Shown here: piece by piece, positions 45,396-54,137 of the stretch
Position numbering within the stretch: the first letter of the stretch is position 1
How the letters are laid out: each line of letters starts with the position of its first letter
Origin: Stutzerimonas urumqiensis
GTDB taxonomy: Bacteria; Pseudomonadota; Gammaproteobacteria; Pseudomonadales; Pseudomonadaceae
Assembly (NCBI RefSeq): GCF_003640395.1
Contig: NZ_RBZQ01000004.1
Coordinates: forward strand, 372,001-436,000
Direction of reading: 5' to 3'
Length of the DNA stretch: 64,000 nt
The notes under the pieces: generated by a model
What the model was told of the DNA's origin: nothing
Databases searched by the model: none
Seen by the model: the letters and a program-made list of their open reading frames with translations, nothing else
Program-made: the position numbers and the translations under genes

Positions 45396-46382
45396 TCAGC
45401 CAAGGTCGACCAGCACGCGCCCGACCTGCTGCCCTTGCAGTATTCGCTCAATCTCGCCAGCGAGCTCGCCAAGCGAGACCTCACGTACCAGCGCACTCAG
45501 GTCGATCTTCCACTGCACCGAGAGCTTGTCCCACATCGAGGCCTTGACCACCAACGGGATCTCCACCGAGTCGACCCCCAGCAGATTGACGCCCCGCAGA
45601 ATGAAAGGCAGCACGTTGCCCTGGAATTCCGTGCCAGCGGTCAGGCCGCAGCACGCCAGGCTACCGCCCCGCTTCAAGCCTTTGACGGCGTTGAAGAGAA
45701 TGTCCCCACCTACCGTATCCACCGCACCCGCCCACTGCTCCTTGAGCAGAGGACGCTCGCCGCCGGCCTGCAGCGCTTGTCGATCGATGACCTCGGTAGC
45801 GCCGAGCGAACGCAGGAAACCGGCCCTATCTGCCTTGCCGGTGACCGCCGTCACCGCATAGCCGAGCCGGGCGAGCAGTGCCACAGCGATGCTGCCGACG
45901 CCACCGGTCGCGCCCGTCACCAGGACAGGTCCGGCGTCCGGCGTCAGCCCGGCCTGCTCCAGCTTGTCGACGCACAAGGCGGCGGTCAGGCCGGCGGTTC
46001 CCAAGATCATGGATTCACGCAGTGACAACTCGCGCGGCCGCTTGATGACCCACGCTGCCGGAACGCGGATGTACTGCCCGAAGCCACCCGCCGTGTTCAT
46101 GCCCAGGTCATAGCCGGTGACGATGACCTCATCCCCGGCGCTGAATTCCGCCACGCTCGACTGCTCGACGACGCCCGCCGCATCGATGCCAGGGGTATGC
46201 GGATAGCTTCGGGTGACACCCCGGTTGCCGCTGGCGGACAGAGCATCCTTGAAGTTCAGCGACGAATATCGCACCCGGATCAGGACCTCCCCGGCCCGCA
46301 GCTCGTCGAGCGTCCGCTGCACGAGATCCATCTGGAATTTTCCCTGGGAGGGCTCGGTTACCTGAAGCGCCGTGAAGGTCAT
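45396..46382 (-). CDS. acuI: AcuI/YhdH-type acrylyl-CoA (quinone-like) reductase
   Basis: This 328-residue medium-chain reductase has the GroES-like N-terminal domain and a nucleotide-binding motif VTGATGGVGSIAVALLARLGYAVTAVTG. The family reduces acrylyl-CoA to propionyl-CoA, removing a toxic intermediate. I start at the ATG at 46382 (MTFTALQV), where GAGGAGA is six bases upstream. The upstream gene sohB ends 13 bp before the start and is probably cotranscribed. Confidence 0.88.
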   Translation of the reverse strand: MTFTALQVTEPSQGKFQMDLVQRTLDELRAGEVLIRVRYSSLNFKDALSASGNRGVTRSYPHTPGIDAAGVVEQSSVAEFSAGDEVIVTGYDLGMNTAGGFGQYIRVPAAWVIKRPRELSLRESMILGTAGLTAALCVDKLEQAGLTPDAGPVLVTGATGGVGSIAVALLARLGYAVTAVTGKADRAGFLRSLGATEVIDRQALQAGGERPLLKEQWAGAVDTVGGDILFNAVKGLKRGGSLACCGLTAGTEFQGNVLPFILRGVNLLGVDSVEIPLVVKASMWDKLSVQWKIDLSALVREVSLGELAGEIERILQGQQVGRVLVDLG

Positions 46383-46395
46383 GCGGATCTCCTCG

Positions 46396-47421
46396 TCATT
46401 GCCAGAAGCGTTGGGCATTCAGACCGCTCCAGCCCTTGGCCGCCAGGTGCTCCACCGCCGTGCTGGCGGCCATTCCCAGGCGTTCGGGCAGCGTCTTCTT
46501 GTGTGCGAAGCGAAGGTGGAACAGTTCGGCCGACTTGGCCCGCTCGGCAAGGTACTCGTCGCTGGTACTCAGCTGGTCGACGAGCTGCTTGCCAAGTGCC
46601 GCCACGCCGAGCCACACCTCGCCGGTGGCGACCTCGTCGACCGCCAGCTGCGGGCGATAACGGGCAACGAAGTTCTTGAACAGCTCATGGGTCGTTTCCA
46701 GCTCTTCCTGAAATTTCTGCCGACCCTTTTCGGTGTTCTCGCCCAGAACGGTCAGGGTGCGCTTGTATTCCCCGGCCGTCAGCATTTCGATGTCGACGTC
46801 GTGCTTCTTGAGCAGTCGATGAACGTTCGGCAACTGAGCGACGACCCCGATCGAGCCGAGGATGGCGAACGGCGCGCTGAGAATCTTGTCGCCGACACAA
46901 GCCATCATGTAGCCCCCGCTGGCGGCGACCTTGTCGACGCACACGGTCAGCGGCACGCCCGCCTGCCGAATTCTGGCCAGCTGCGATGAGGCCAGCCCGT
47001 ACCCGTGAACCATCCCGCCACCGCTCTCGAGCCGCACCACGACTTCGTCCTGCGGCGTGGCGAGCATCAGCAGCGCCGTGATCTCGTGTCGCAGATTCTC
47101 GACAGCCGAGGCCTTGAGGTCGCCGTCGAAATCCAGCACGAAGACCCGCGGCAATGCTTCTTCCGAGCGCCGGGCCGCCTTCGCCTCCTTGGCCTCGCGC
47201 TTGCGCAATGCCTTGAGGCTGTCCTTGGACAGCAGGCTTGCCTCCAGCCGCTGACGCATGGCCTTGTAGAAATCGTTGAGCTTGTGGACTTCCAGATGAC
47301 CCTCCGACGCACGCGCCCGACCCTTGCGCAACACCGCGAACGTCAACAGCACAACGACGATCGCCACGACCAAGGTGACCGTCTTGGCTAGAAAACCTGC
47401 GTAATCGGCAAAAAATTCCAC
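46396..47421 (-). CDS. sohB: SohB, inner-membrane S49-family protease
   Basis: SohB is a signal-peptide-peptidase-like serine protease. In 341 residues there is an N-terminal membrane helix (~8-31), a basic/charged linker rich in Arg/Lys/Glu and an S49 domain with catalytic Ser in KVAASGGYMMA and the lysine in GEYKRTLT. The GTG at 47421 has GGGAGG five bases upstream; this choice places the helix at the start and matches the family. Confidence 0.93.
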   Translation of the reverse strand: MEFFADYAGFLAKTVTLVVAIVVVLLTFAVLRKGRARASEGHLEVHKLNDFYKAMRQRLEASLLSKDSLKALRKREAKEAKAARRSEEALPRVFVLDFDGDLKASAVENLRHEITALLMLATPQDEVVVRLESGGGMVHGYGLASSQLARIRQAGVPLTVCVDKVAASGGYMMACVGDKILSAPFAILGSIGVVAQLPNVHRLLKKHDVDIEMLTAGEYKRTLTVLGENTEKGRQKFQEELETTHELFKNFVARYRPQLAVDEVATGEVWLGVAALGKQLVDQLSTSDEYLAERAKSAELFHLRFAHKKTLPERLGMAASTAVEHLAAKGWSGLNAQRFWQ

Positions 47422-47512
47422 GATACCTCCCGCGTAGATGGCCGTCGGTCTTGCGGGTCGACGGTCGGGCAAGCATACCGACGGCCATCGAACCGGGCCA
47501 GCCGAGGCAATT

Positions 47513-47526
47513 CAAACGAACGTATG
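47513..47526. promoter_or_regulatory. PsrA-like operator candidate upstream of the histidine phosphatase gene
   Basis: CAAAC-GAAC-GTATG has the same form and spacing as the etf site (CAAAC-AAAC-GTTTG) with one change in the right half. It lies eight bases upstream of the -35 of the downstream operon and in the divergent gap with sohB. Confidence 0.5.
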
Positions 47527-47534
47527 ATTTCGCG

Positions 47535-47563
47535 TTGACACCTCTGGACGTTCAACCTAACCT
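47535..47563 (+). promoter_or_regulatory. Sigma-70 promoter of the phosphatase-SCP2 operon
   Basis: TTGACA (47535-47540) and TAACCT (47558-47563) are separated by 17 bases, 29 bases before the ATG at 47593. Confidence 0.65.
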
Positions 47564-47592
47564 CGCCGAAAAAACGCGACCGGAAGCGGAAT

Positions 47593-48294
47593 ATGGGCAG
47601 CATTTACCTGATCAGGCACGGTCAGGCGTCATTTGGAGCCGACAACTACGATGTGCTGTCGCCCATCGGTTTCCAGCAGTCCGAGGTGCTTGGAAACTAC
47701 CTGGACACGCTCGGCATTTACTTCGATCGCTGCGTCAGCGGCAGCCTCGCTCGCCAGCAGGACACCGCCCGCGGCGTCCTTGGCGCCATGCGCGCCAGAC
47801 CTATGCCCACCGAGGTCGACGACGCGTTCGACGAGTTCAAGGCCGACGAAGTCATCCGCGCCCATCTCCCCGACCTGCTTGCCAGCGAACCGCATGCGCT
47901 GGACGTCTTTCGCAATGCCGCCCAGCATCGGGCGGAGTTCCAGCGACTGTTCACCTACGTGATTCACCGCTGGATTTCCGGTGAGCACGACAAGGACGGC
48001 CTGGAGAGCTGGGCCTCGTTCGTCGCACGTGTACAGGGCGGCCTCGAGCGCCTGCTAGAACGGGCGGAGCGAAAGGACCGGATCGCAGTCTTTACCTCAG
48101 GCGGCACCATCACCGCCCTGCTTCAGCTTGTCATCGGCATCGCCCCGATCAAGGCATTCGAGCTCAACTGGCAGATCATCAACACCTCGGTCAGCCAGTT
48201 GAAGTTCCGCGATCGAGACGTTGCCCTGGCGTCATTCAACAGCCATGCGCACCTGGCGCAGACCAAGAACCCCGGACTCATCACCTATCGATGA
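47593..48294 (+). CDS. Histidine phosphatase family protein
   Basis: This 233-residue member of the phosphoglycerate mutase-like superfamily has the catalytic YLIRHGQASFG near its N-terminus (His9) and a matching VFTSGGTI region (the second His position is replaced here by Ser-Gly-Gly). The substrate is unknown. It is followed by an SCP2-domain gene. The position next to lipid-type genes suggests phosphate removal from a lipid or acyl intermediate, which is only an inference. Confidence 0.9.
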   Translation: MGSIYLIRHGQASFGADNYDVLSPIGFQQSEVLGNYLDTLGIYFDRCVSGSLARQQDTARGVLGAMRARPMPTEVDDAFDEFKADEVIRAHLPDLLASEPHALDVFRNAAQHRAEFQRLFTYVIHRWISGEHDKDGLESWASFVARVQGGLERLLERAERKDRIAVFTSGGTITALLQLVIGIAPIKAFELNWQIINTSVSQLKFRDRDVALASFNSHAHLAQTKNPGLITYR

Positions 48295-48346
48295 GCCCAG
48301 CCCACGCGGCGCAGGCCGTGCATTCCCCACCCTCAAGGAAACGCTC

Positions 48347-48661
48347 ATGAGCAATGTCGGCGAAACCATCAAAAGCATGCAGTCCAAGTTCAATCCGTCC
48401 GCAGCCGCAGGCCTGGACCTGATCTACCAGTTCGACATCACCGATGGCGACAACTACTACCTGGTCGTCAAGGACGGTACTTGCGACATCCAGCAAGGCA
48501 ACTCGGACGCGGCCAACGTCACCCTGATCATGGACAGCGCCACGCTCAAGGGCATTACCACCGGCGAGACCGACGGCATGCAGGCCTTCATGGGCGGCAA
48601 GCTGCGCGCCGAAGGCGACATGATGCTGGCGCTCAAGCTCAGCGAACTGTTCCCGGGCTGA
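48347..48661 (+). CDS. SCP2 sterol-binding domain protein
   Basis: This 104-residue protein is a single SCP2 domain (MSNVGETIKSMQSKFNPSAAAGLDLIYQFDITDG...MMLALKLSELF), a lipid- or acyl-CoA-binding fold. The ATG at 48347 is preceded by AAGGAA. It shares an operon with the histidine phosphatase gene, 52 bp upstream, and is followed by a strong terminator. It may carry a lipid substrate. Confidence 0.93.
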   Translation: MSNVGETIKSMQSKFNPSAAAGLDLIYQFDITDGDNYYLVVKDGTCDIQQGNSDAANVTLIMDSATLKGITTGETDGMQAFMGGKLRAEGDMMLALKLSELFPG

Positions 48662-48680
48662 TCCAGCCGAGCCATAAAAA

Positions 48681-48710
48681 AACCGAAGCGCATCGCTTCG
48701 GTTTTTTTTT
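48681..48710 (+). terminator. Intrinsic terminator after SCP2 gene
   Basis: A ten-base stem AACCGAAGCG / CGCTTCGGTT with loop CAT is preceded by an A run and followed by a T run (to 48710). Confidence 0.93.
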
Positions 48711-48782
48711 GACCGCGATCGCGGCCGGCATCAGACGCCTTGATCAACCGGCAACACGCGCGCCTATAACGCGCCGCCCGGC

Positions 48783-48811
48783 TTGGTCGCCGCCCGCGCC
48801 GGCATTAGATT
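48783..48811 (+). promoter_or_regulatory. Candidate promoter of the APT-like kinase gene
   Basis: TTGGTC (48783-48788) and TAGATT (48806-48811) are separated by 17 bases, 43 bases before the ATG at 48855. It gives the phosphotransferase-SDR pair its own promoter after the terminator. Confidence 0.55.
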
Positions 48812-48854
48812 AGCGAATCAACCCGCCCCCCGATCATAAGTACAAGGGATAACC

Positions 48855-49922
48855 ATGGCGCTAGAAGACCAGACCACGCGCGTACGCGAGGGCGAAGAGC
48901 TGCCAGTCGAAGTAATCGACAGCTACCTCAAGGCGAACATCCCCGGCCTTGCGGGCGCATTGCGCATCACGCAGTTCCCGGGCGGCGCGTCGAACCTGAC
49001 CTATCTGCTGGAATACCCGGACCGCGAATTCGTGCTGAGGCGGCCGCCGTTCGGTCACAAGGCCAAGTCGGCCCACGACATGGGGCGGGAGTACCGGATT
49101 CTCAACCAGCTGAACGCCGGGTTCCCCTACTGCCCCAAGGCCTACGTCTACTGCACCGACGAGTCGATCATCGGCGCCGAGTTCTATGTGATGGAGCGGG
49201 TACGCGGGATCATCCTGCGGGCGGATTTCCCGGCTGAACTCCAGTTCGACGCCCAACGCACCCGAGCCTTGTGCGAGAGCTTCATCGACAAGTTCGTCGA
49301 CCTGCACAACGTCGACTACGAAGCCTGCGGATTGGGCGACCTCGGCAAGCCGGAGGGTTATGTACGGCGCCAGATCGAAGGCTGGACCGACCGCTACGAA
49401 CGCGCAATGACGCCCGATGCGCCGGCCTGGGAGACGGTCAAGCGCTGGCTGCAGGACAAAATGCCGGCCGATCATCACAAGCCCGGCATCGTGCACAACG
49501 ACTACCGCTTCGACAACGTCATCCTCAACCCCGACAACCCGATGGAGATCATCGGCGTGCTCGACTGGGAGATGACGACCCTCGGTGATCCACTGATGGA
49601 CCTGGGCAACACCCTCGCCTACTGGATCGAAGCCGACGACCCGCAGCCCATGCAGATGATCCGCCGCCAGCCCAGCCACATGCCGGGCATGCACACGCGC
49701 CAGGGGTTCGTCGATTACTACGCCAGCCGCGCCGGAATCGAGATTCCCAGCATCGACTTCTATTACACCTATGGCCTGTTCCGCCTGGCGGGCATCGTCC
49801 AGCAGATCTACTACCGCTACTACCACGGGCAAACCAAGGACAAGCGATTCGCGCCGTTCATCCACATGAACAAGCTGCTCGAAGCCAAGGCATCGCAGGT
49901 CATCGGTCAGTCCGATCTCTGA
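48855..49922 (+). CDS. APT-family phosphotransferase (acyl-CoA-linked kinase-like)
   Basis: This 355-residue protein has the aminoglycoside phosphotransferase/choline-kinase fold with the catalytic loop HNDYRFDNVILNP and metal-binding DWEMTTLGDP. It resembles the kinase domain of ACAD10/11-type proteins that phosphorylate 4-hydroxyacyl-CoA. An SDR gene follows, which often accompanies these. AAGGGAT sits before the ATG. The function is inferred from family and neighbours. Confidence 0.9.
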   Translation: MALEDQTTRVREGEELPVEVIDSYLKANIPGLAGALRITQFPGGASNLTYLLEYPDREFVLRRPPFGHKAKSAHDMGREYRILNQLNAGFPYCPKAYVYCTDESIIGAEFYVMERVRGIILRADFPAELQFDAQRTRALCESFIDKFVDLHNVDYEACGLGDLGKPEGYVRRQIEGWTDRYERAMTPDAPAWETVKRWLQDKMPADHHKPGIVHNDYRFDNVILNPDNPMEIIGVLDWEMTTLGDPLMDLGNTLAYWIEADDPQPMQMIRRQPSHMPGMHTRQGFVDYYASRAGIEIPSIDFYYTYGLFRLAGIVQQIYYRYYHGQTKDKRFAPFIHMNKLLEAKASQVIGQSDL

Positions 49923-49976
49923 CGCATCTTTCCACCACGTCGCCCCAGGGTGACCAGACAAGCAAGCAGGTCCTTT

Positions 49977-50744
49977 ATGTCCAAGACCACTCTGTTCGAC
50001 CTCGACGGCAAGATCGCCTTCGTTTCAGGTGCCAGCCGCGGTATCGGCGAGGCCATCGCCAAGCTGCTCGCCCAGCAGGGCGCCCATGTCATCGTCTCCA
50101 GCCGGAAGATCGACGGCTGCCAGGCAGTTGCCGACGCCATCACGGCCGAAGGTGGCAAGGCCACGGCCATCGCCTGCCATATCGGCGAGATGGAGCAGAT
50201 CCAGGGCGTGTTCGCCGCGATACGCGAGCAATTCGGTCGCCTCGACATCCTGGTGAACAACGCCGCCACCAACCCGCAGTTCGCGCATGTGCTGGATACC
50301 GATCTGTCCGCCTTCCAGAAGACGGTCGACGTCAACATCCGCGGGTATTTCTACATGTCGATCGAAGCCGGCAAGCTGATGCGCGAGCACGGCGGCGGCA
50401 GCATCATCAACGTCGCGTCGATCAACGGCGTCTCGCCCGGGGCGTTCCAGGGCATCTACTCGATCACCAAGGGCGCGGTCATCAACATGACCAAGGTGTT
50501 CGCCAAGGAATGCGCGGCGTTCGGGATTCGCTGCAATGCCCTGCTGCCGGGCCTGACCGACACCAAGTTCGCCTCGGCGCTGGTCAAGAACGATGCGATT
50601 CGCGAGGCCGCCCTGCAGCACATTCCGCTCAAGCGCGTGGCCGCCCCGAGCGAAATGGCCGGCGCGGTGCTCTACCTTGCCAGCGACGCGTCCAGCTACA
50701 CCACGGGCGTATCGCTCAATGTGGACGGCGGCTTCCTCTCCTGA
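49977..50744 (+). CDS. SDR family oxidoreductase
   Basis: This 255-residue short-chain dehydrogenase shows VSGASRGIGEAIAK, NNAA, catalytic Ser and YSITKGA, and the C-terminal TTGVSLNVDGGFLS. The ATG at 49977 is preceded by AGG six bases upstream; the earlier GTG at 49950 is not needed. It is 54 bp after the phosphotransferase gene, so the two probably form one unit in lipid/acyl-CoA metabolism. Confidence 0.92.
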   Translation: MSKTTLFDLDGKIAFVSGASRGIGEAIAKLLAQQGAHVIVSSRKIDGCQAVADAITAEGGKATAIACHIGEMEQIQGVFAAIREQFGRLDILVNNAATNPQFAHVLDTDLSAFQKTVDVNIRGYFYMSIEAGKLMREHGGGSIINVASINGVSPGAFQGIYSITKGAVINMTKVFAKECAAFGIRCNALLPGLTDTKFASALVKNDAIREAALQHIPLKRVAAPSEMAGAVLYLASDASSYTTGVSLNVDGGFLS

Positions 50745-50761
50745 GGTGAGCGACCGAAATA

Positions 50762-50935
50762 AAAGAAGGAGCCGAAAACAGGCCGTGTGAAAACTACTGC
50801 GCTCGGTTATGCCGCGTTAAAAACAGGCTCGGAATGCTCATTTACCGCTCGTAAACTCCGCTTCCTCGCCTGTTTTTGCCTTGCCTAACCTTCGCTCGCT
50901 ACGTTTTCACACAGCCTGCAAAAGGCTCCTTCTTT
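50762..50935. repeat. Large nested palindromic element, MITE-like
   Basis: About 174 bases form a long nested inverted repeat. The outer arms AAAGAAGGAGCC (50762-50773) and GGCTCCTTCTTT (50924-50935) are perfect complements. Inside, a 16-base arm CAGGC(C/T)GTGTGAAAAC (50779-50794 and 50903-50918, one mismatch) is followed by a core arm AAAAACAGGCtcGGAA against TTCCtcGCCTGTTTTT. No open reading frame is inside. It lies in the convergent gap between the SDR gene and the membrane protein gene, and may act as a terminator or be a mobile palindrome. Confidence 0.75.
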
Positions 50936-50943
50936 CATTTTCT

Positions 50944-51591
50944 TCACCAATCAGCCAGGGCGCGGGTCGCCTGGTCGTTGAGGGGTTCGACGACCAGGCC
51001 GGTCGACATCAGCTCGATGGCGAAGCTCGCGCCGTCGGCAAGCGGCATGTAGCTGTGACGAAGCTCCCGTGGATCGAGTACCAGCAGACTACGTTCAGAG
51101 AGACCAAGCGCCGCCCAGACGTCCAGCCCGAACGGATGCTCGGCCAGATCGGCATGCTCCAGCCGCGACAGGCGTTGCTGTTCCACGGTCATGTAGCGAC
51201 CTACCAGCGCATCGGGCCGATACCCGGCATCCAGTCCGATGAGATCGGCGATGTGCTTCCAGGCCAGCATTCGAACATGCAACTGCCAGCGCTGGCCCTC
51301 GATCAGCACCGTCTGGCGATCGTCGCCGACCTGCACGGCCGCCTCGTACACATCCGGCCCCTGCGCCTGGAACGTCACCACTGCCAGTGGCGCCTGGTCC
51401 GGCACGGGTCGAAAGTTCGAGAACTCATAGGCTGCCAGCGCGATCGCGCCTGCGAAGGCGAGTATCGTCAGACCCAGCGTGCCCCGTACGAAGCCCAGCA
51501 GCCAGGCGCTGCCAAGCAGGAGCCGCAGCGCGACGAACGCCACCAGCGCCGCGAACAATGCGACCACCACGGCCAAACCGATGTATTGCAT
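50944..51591 (-). CDS. Uncharacterised membrane-anchored protein
   Basis: This 215-residue protein has two N-terminal membrane helices (about 3-22 and 34-58) and a soluble domain of beta character (ITLDAGYRPDALVGRYMTVEQQRL type region). I do not recognise a family. It is sometimes labelled a cation/multidrug efflux component in pseudomonads, but no transporter signature is visible. It is divergent from tatD. Confidence 0.75.
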   Translation of the reverse strand: MQYIGLAVVVALFAALVAFVALRLLLGSAWLLGFVRGTLGLTILAFAGAIALAAYEFSNFRPVPDQAPLAVVTFQAQGPDVYEAAVQVGDDRQTVLIEGQRWQLHVRMLAWKHIADLIGLDAGYRPDALVGRYMTVEQQRLSRLEHADLAEHPFGLDVWAALGLSERSLLVLDPRELRHSYMPLADGASFAIELMSTGLVVEPLNDQATRALADW

Positions 51592-51723
51592 CTAAGGCGT
51601 CCTCCCTGAAAGCGCGCATTATCGAGAGCGCCCAGGCAGGCTGCCAGCATGAGGCGAGCGCAGTGGCGACGGCTGCACACTTCTCGTAGGCTCCGCGCAT
51701 CGAACCGCAGACGGACACCCTCA

Positions 51724-52572
51724 ATGCAACTCGTCGACATCGGCGTCAACCTGACCCACGCCAGCTTCGCCTCGAACCCCGAACGAGTCGTCGCGGACGC
51801 CCGTCGCGCCGGCGTGAGCCAGCTGGTGCTCACCGGCACCGATCCGGCTGACAGCGAAGCCGCGCTGGCGCTCGCCGAGCGGCTCGACCCCAGCGCCACC
51901 CTGCTGTTCAGCACCGCAGGCGTCCATCCGCACGATGCACGCCACTGGTCCTCCGATACCGCCACCCGGCTGCTGGCTCTGCTGCGCATGCCGCGGGTGC
52001 GCGCCGTCGGCGAATGCGGGCTGGACTTCAATCGCGACTTCTCGCCGCGACCCCAGCAGGAGCAGGCGCTGGAAGCGCAGCTGGAACTGGCGATCCAGAC
52101 CGGGCGCCCGGTGTTCCTGCATGAACGCGATGCCAGCGAGCGACTGGGGCAAATCCTGCGCAGTTGCCGCGACAGCCTCAGCGCGGCCGTCGTGCATTGC
52201 TTTACCGGCGACAAGGCCGCGCTGTTCCGCTATCTCGATCTCGACCTGCACATCGGCATCACCGGGTGGATTTGCGACGAACGCCGCGGCACGCACCTGC
52301 ACCCGTTGGTTCGCGAGATTCCGCGCGGGCGCCTGATGATGGAAACCGACGCACCGTACCTGCTCCCCCGCACGCTGCGCCCCAAGCCACGCAGCGGCCA
52401 CAACGAACCGGCCTTCCTGACGGCCGTTCTGGCAGAGGTCGCGCGCCATCGCGGCGAGAGCGAGCAGGCGCTTGCCGAGCACACCACGGCGTGCGCGCGC
52501 GCATTCTTCGGCTTGCCCGCACCGCAGGAAGACGGGGCGGTAACCGACGCCACTCAAGAACCCCGGCCATAG
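51724..52572 (+). CDS. tatD: TatD-family metal-dependent DNase
   Basis: This 282-residue TIM-barrel hydrolase shows the metal-binding motif pattern of TatD ([53 protein letters not shown]). The start [11 protein letters not shown] carries Asn in place of the usual His in the first metal motif, as in tatD-type members. The ATG at 51724 is preceded by a weak site. It is divergent from the membrane-protein gene. Confidence 0.9.
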   Translation: MQLVDIGVNLTHASFASNPERVVADARRAGVSQLVLTGTDPADSEAALALAERLDPSATLLFSTAGVHPHDARHWSSDTATRLLALLRMPRVRAVGECGLDFNRDFSPRPQQEQALEAQLELAIQTGRPVFLHERDASERLGQILRSCRDSLSAAVVHCFTGDKAALFRYLDLDLHIGITGWICDERRGTHLHPLVREIPRGRLMMETDAPYLLPRTLRPKPRSGHNEPAFLTAVLAEVARHRGESEQALAEHTTACARAFFGLPAPQEDGAVTDATQEPRP

Positions 52573-52591
52573 GCCGCTAACAGGACGCGGT

Positions 52592-52605
52592 TTGATACGC
52601 ATCAA
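52592..52605 (+). promoter_or_regulatory. Perfect Anr/FNR box upstream of the chemoreceptor gene
   Basis: TTGAT-ACGC-ATCAA is the exact consensus for Anr/FNR-type oxygen regulators. It is the core of an eight-base-arm palindrome (GGTTTGAT / ATCAAACC). The centre is about 41 bases from a likely start point near 52639, the class II activator distance. A -10-like CAGAAT lies at 52627-52632. Confidence 0.85.
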
Positions 52606-52626
52606 ACCCTTACTGCGCCTTCTCGG

Positions 52627-52632
52627 CAGAAT
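52627..52632 (+). promoter_or_regulatory. -10 element of the Anr-type promoter
   Basis: CAGAAT fits a -10 hexamer, 28.5 bases after the centre of the Anr box to its first base, consistent with an activator-dependent class II promoter and a start near 52639. Confidence 0.5.
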
Positions 52633-52664
52633 GCTGCCGTTCGGAAAAGGATAACGAGAGCCCT

Positions 52665-54134
52665 ATGGCCGCCTGGATTCGCGATCTTTCCCTCAAGTAC
52701 AAGTTCTGGGCCGTCAACCTGGTCGCCTTCGCAACCACCTTGCTCCTGGTGCTGTTCGCCATGCATCTGGAAGCACGCGCACGAGCCGAACAGGCACAGG
52801 TGGCTGCACAGGCCCACGCGGCCCTGCTGAGTGCCTGGCCCACCGGAACCGCGCTCCCGATGAGCGACGATCTCGTCAGCTTCCAGGCTGGGCAGCCCCC
52901 TTCCATAAACGGCCACGCGGTGCCGGCCCTGGAAGGCTGGGTCTCGGTGCCTCACGACAGTCTTTTCGGCGATTCGCCGGTCATCGGCGCGCAGCTCGTC
53001 CAGTCCGGCGATCAGTGGCATGCCGTGCTGGCCAGGGCGCCGAGCCTGCTCCAGGTGTTCTGGCAGCATTTCCTCAGCTATGCCGCCGGCGTGGCGGTGC
53101 TGATGCTCGTCTTGCTGGCCGCCTCTCAGTTGCTCATTCGCTTCCTGCTGAGCCATCTCAACACCCTCAAGGACGTCATGCTGCACGTCGAACGCACAGG
53201 CGACCTGGCGGCGCGCGTGCCGCTCGAATCGCGGGATGAAGTCGGCCAGATGGCGACCGCCTTCAACGCGATGCAGCAGGGCTACCAACGGGTGGTCGGC
53301 ACAGTCGCGCAGGCTGCCGTGCGGCTCGATGCCGGCGCCCGCCAGCTGGCCGGCAGCATGAAGGACGTTCGCCAGGGCATGCTCGGTCAGCAGAGCGAGA
53401 CTGACCAGGCGGCCACCGCGATCAACGAGATGTCCGCCACGGTGCATCACATCGCCGAATACGCCGGCCAGACGCGCGACCAGTCTCAGGCGGCCGACCG
53501 CCTGGCCGGGGAAGGCCAACAGGCCGTGACCAAGGTCGAGCGATCCATTTCCAGCCTGTCGCGTGGCGTGCAGCAGACCGCCGAGATGATCCAGCAGCTG
53601 GCCACCGACAGCCAGCAGATCAACGGCGTGGTCAGCGTGATTCACGGCATCGCCGAGCAGACCAACATGCTGGCGCTCAATGCCGCGATCGAGGCCGCGC
53701 GGGCGGGCGAGATGGGGCGAGGCTTCGCCGTGGTCGCCGATGAAGTACGCAACCTGGCCAAGCGCGTCCAGGAGTCGACCGACGAAATCACCCGGATGAT
53801 TTCCGCGTTGCAGTCCACCTCGCGCGATGCGGTCGAGTTCATGCAGGAAAGTTCGATCAACGCCGACGCCTGCGTGCAGGACGCCCATGAGGCCGGGCTG
53901 GCGCTGGAAGCCATCACCTCGGCCGTGGCGCAGATGCGCGAGAGCAACACCCAGATCGCGGTCGCCGCCGAGCAACAGAGCCAGGTGGCCGAGGAACTGA
54001 CCCGCTCGGTGACCGGCATCCGCGACGTGACCGAGCAGACCGTGCGTCAGACTGTGGACTCTGCCGAGACCAGCAGCGAGCTCGCGGGGCTGGCCGGCGA
54101 ACTCAACCGGGCCATCGGCCAGCTCAAGCTCTGA
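52665..54134 (+). CDS. Methyl-accepting chemotaxis protein
   Basis: This 489-residue chemoreceptor has a first membrane helix (~13-35), a small periplasmic domain of about 100 residues (37-137), a second helix (138-160), a HAMP domain (~163-215) and a long signalling coiled coil. The tip motif is [21 protein letters not shown] (329-349). The sensory domain is not one I recognise. A perfect Anr box precedes the gene, so expression is likely raised at low oxygen. The C-terminus ([12 protein letters not shown]) lacks the NWETF/CheR tether. Confidence 0.95.
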   Translation: MAAWIRDLSLKYKFWAVNLVAFATTLLLVLFAMHLEARARAEQAQVAAQAHAALLSAWPTGTALPMSDDLVSFQAGQPPSINGHAVPALEGWVSVPHDSLFGDSPVIGAQLVQSGDQWHAVLARAPSLLQVFWQHFLSYAAGVAVLMLVLLAASQLLIRFLLSHLNTLKDVMLHVERTGDLAARVPLESRDEVGQMATAFNAMQQGYQRVVGTVAQAAVRLDAGARQLAGSMKDVRQGMLGQQSETDQAATAINEMSATVHHIAEYAGQTRDQSQAADRLAGEGQQAVTKVERSISSLSRGVQQTAEMIQQLATDSQQINGVVSVIHGIAEQTNMLALNAAIEAARAGEMGRGFAVVADEVRNLAKRVQESTDEITRMISALQSTSRDAVEFMQESSINADACVQDAHEAGLALEAITSAVAQMRESNTQIAVAAEQQSQVAEELTRSVTGIRDVTEQTVRQTVDSAETSSELAGLAGELNRAIGQLKL

Positions 54135-54137
54135 GCG

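Noticed and set aside
48740..48750. TTGATCAA as an Anr box after the SCP2 gene
   Set aside because: The two half sites have no four-base spacer, so it does not match the FNR/Anr consensus.
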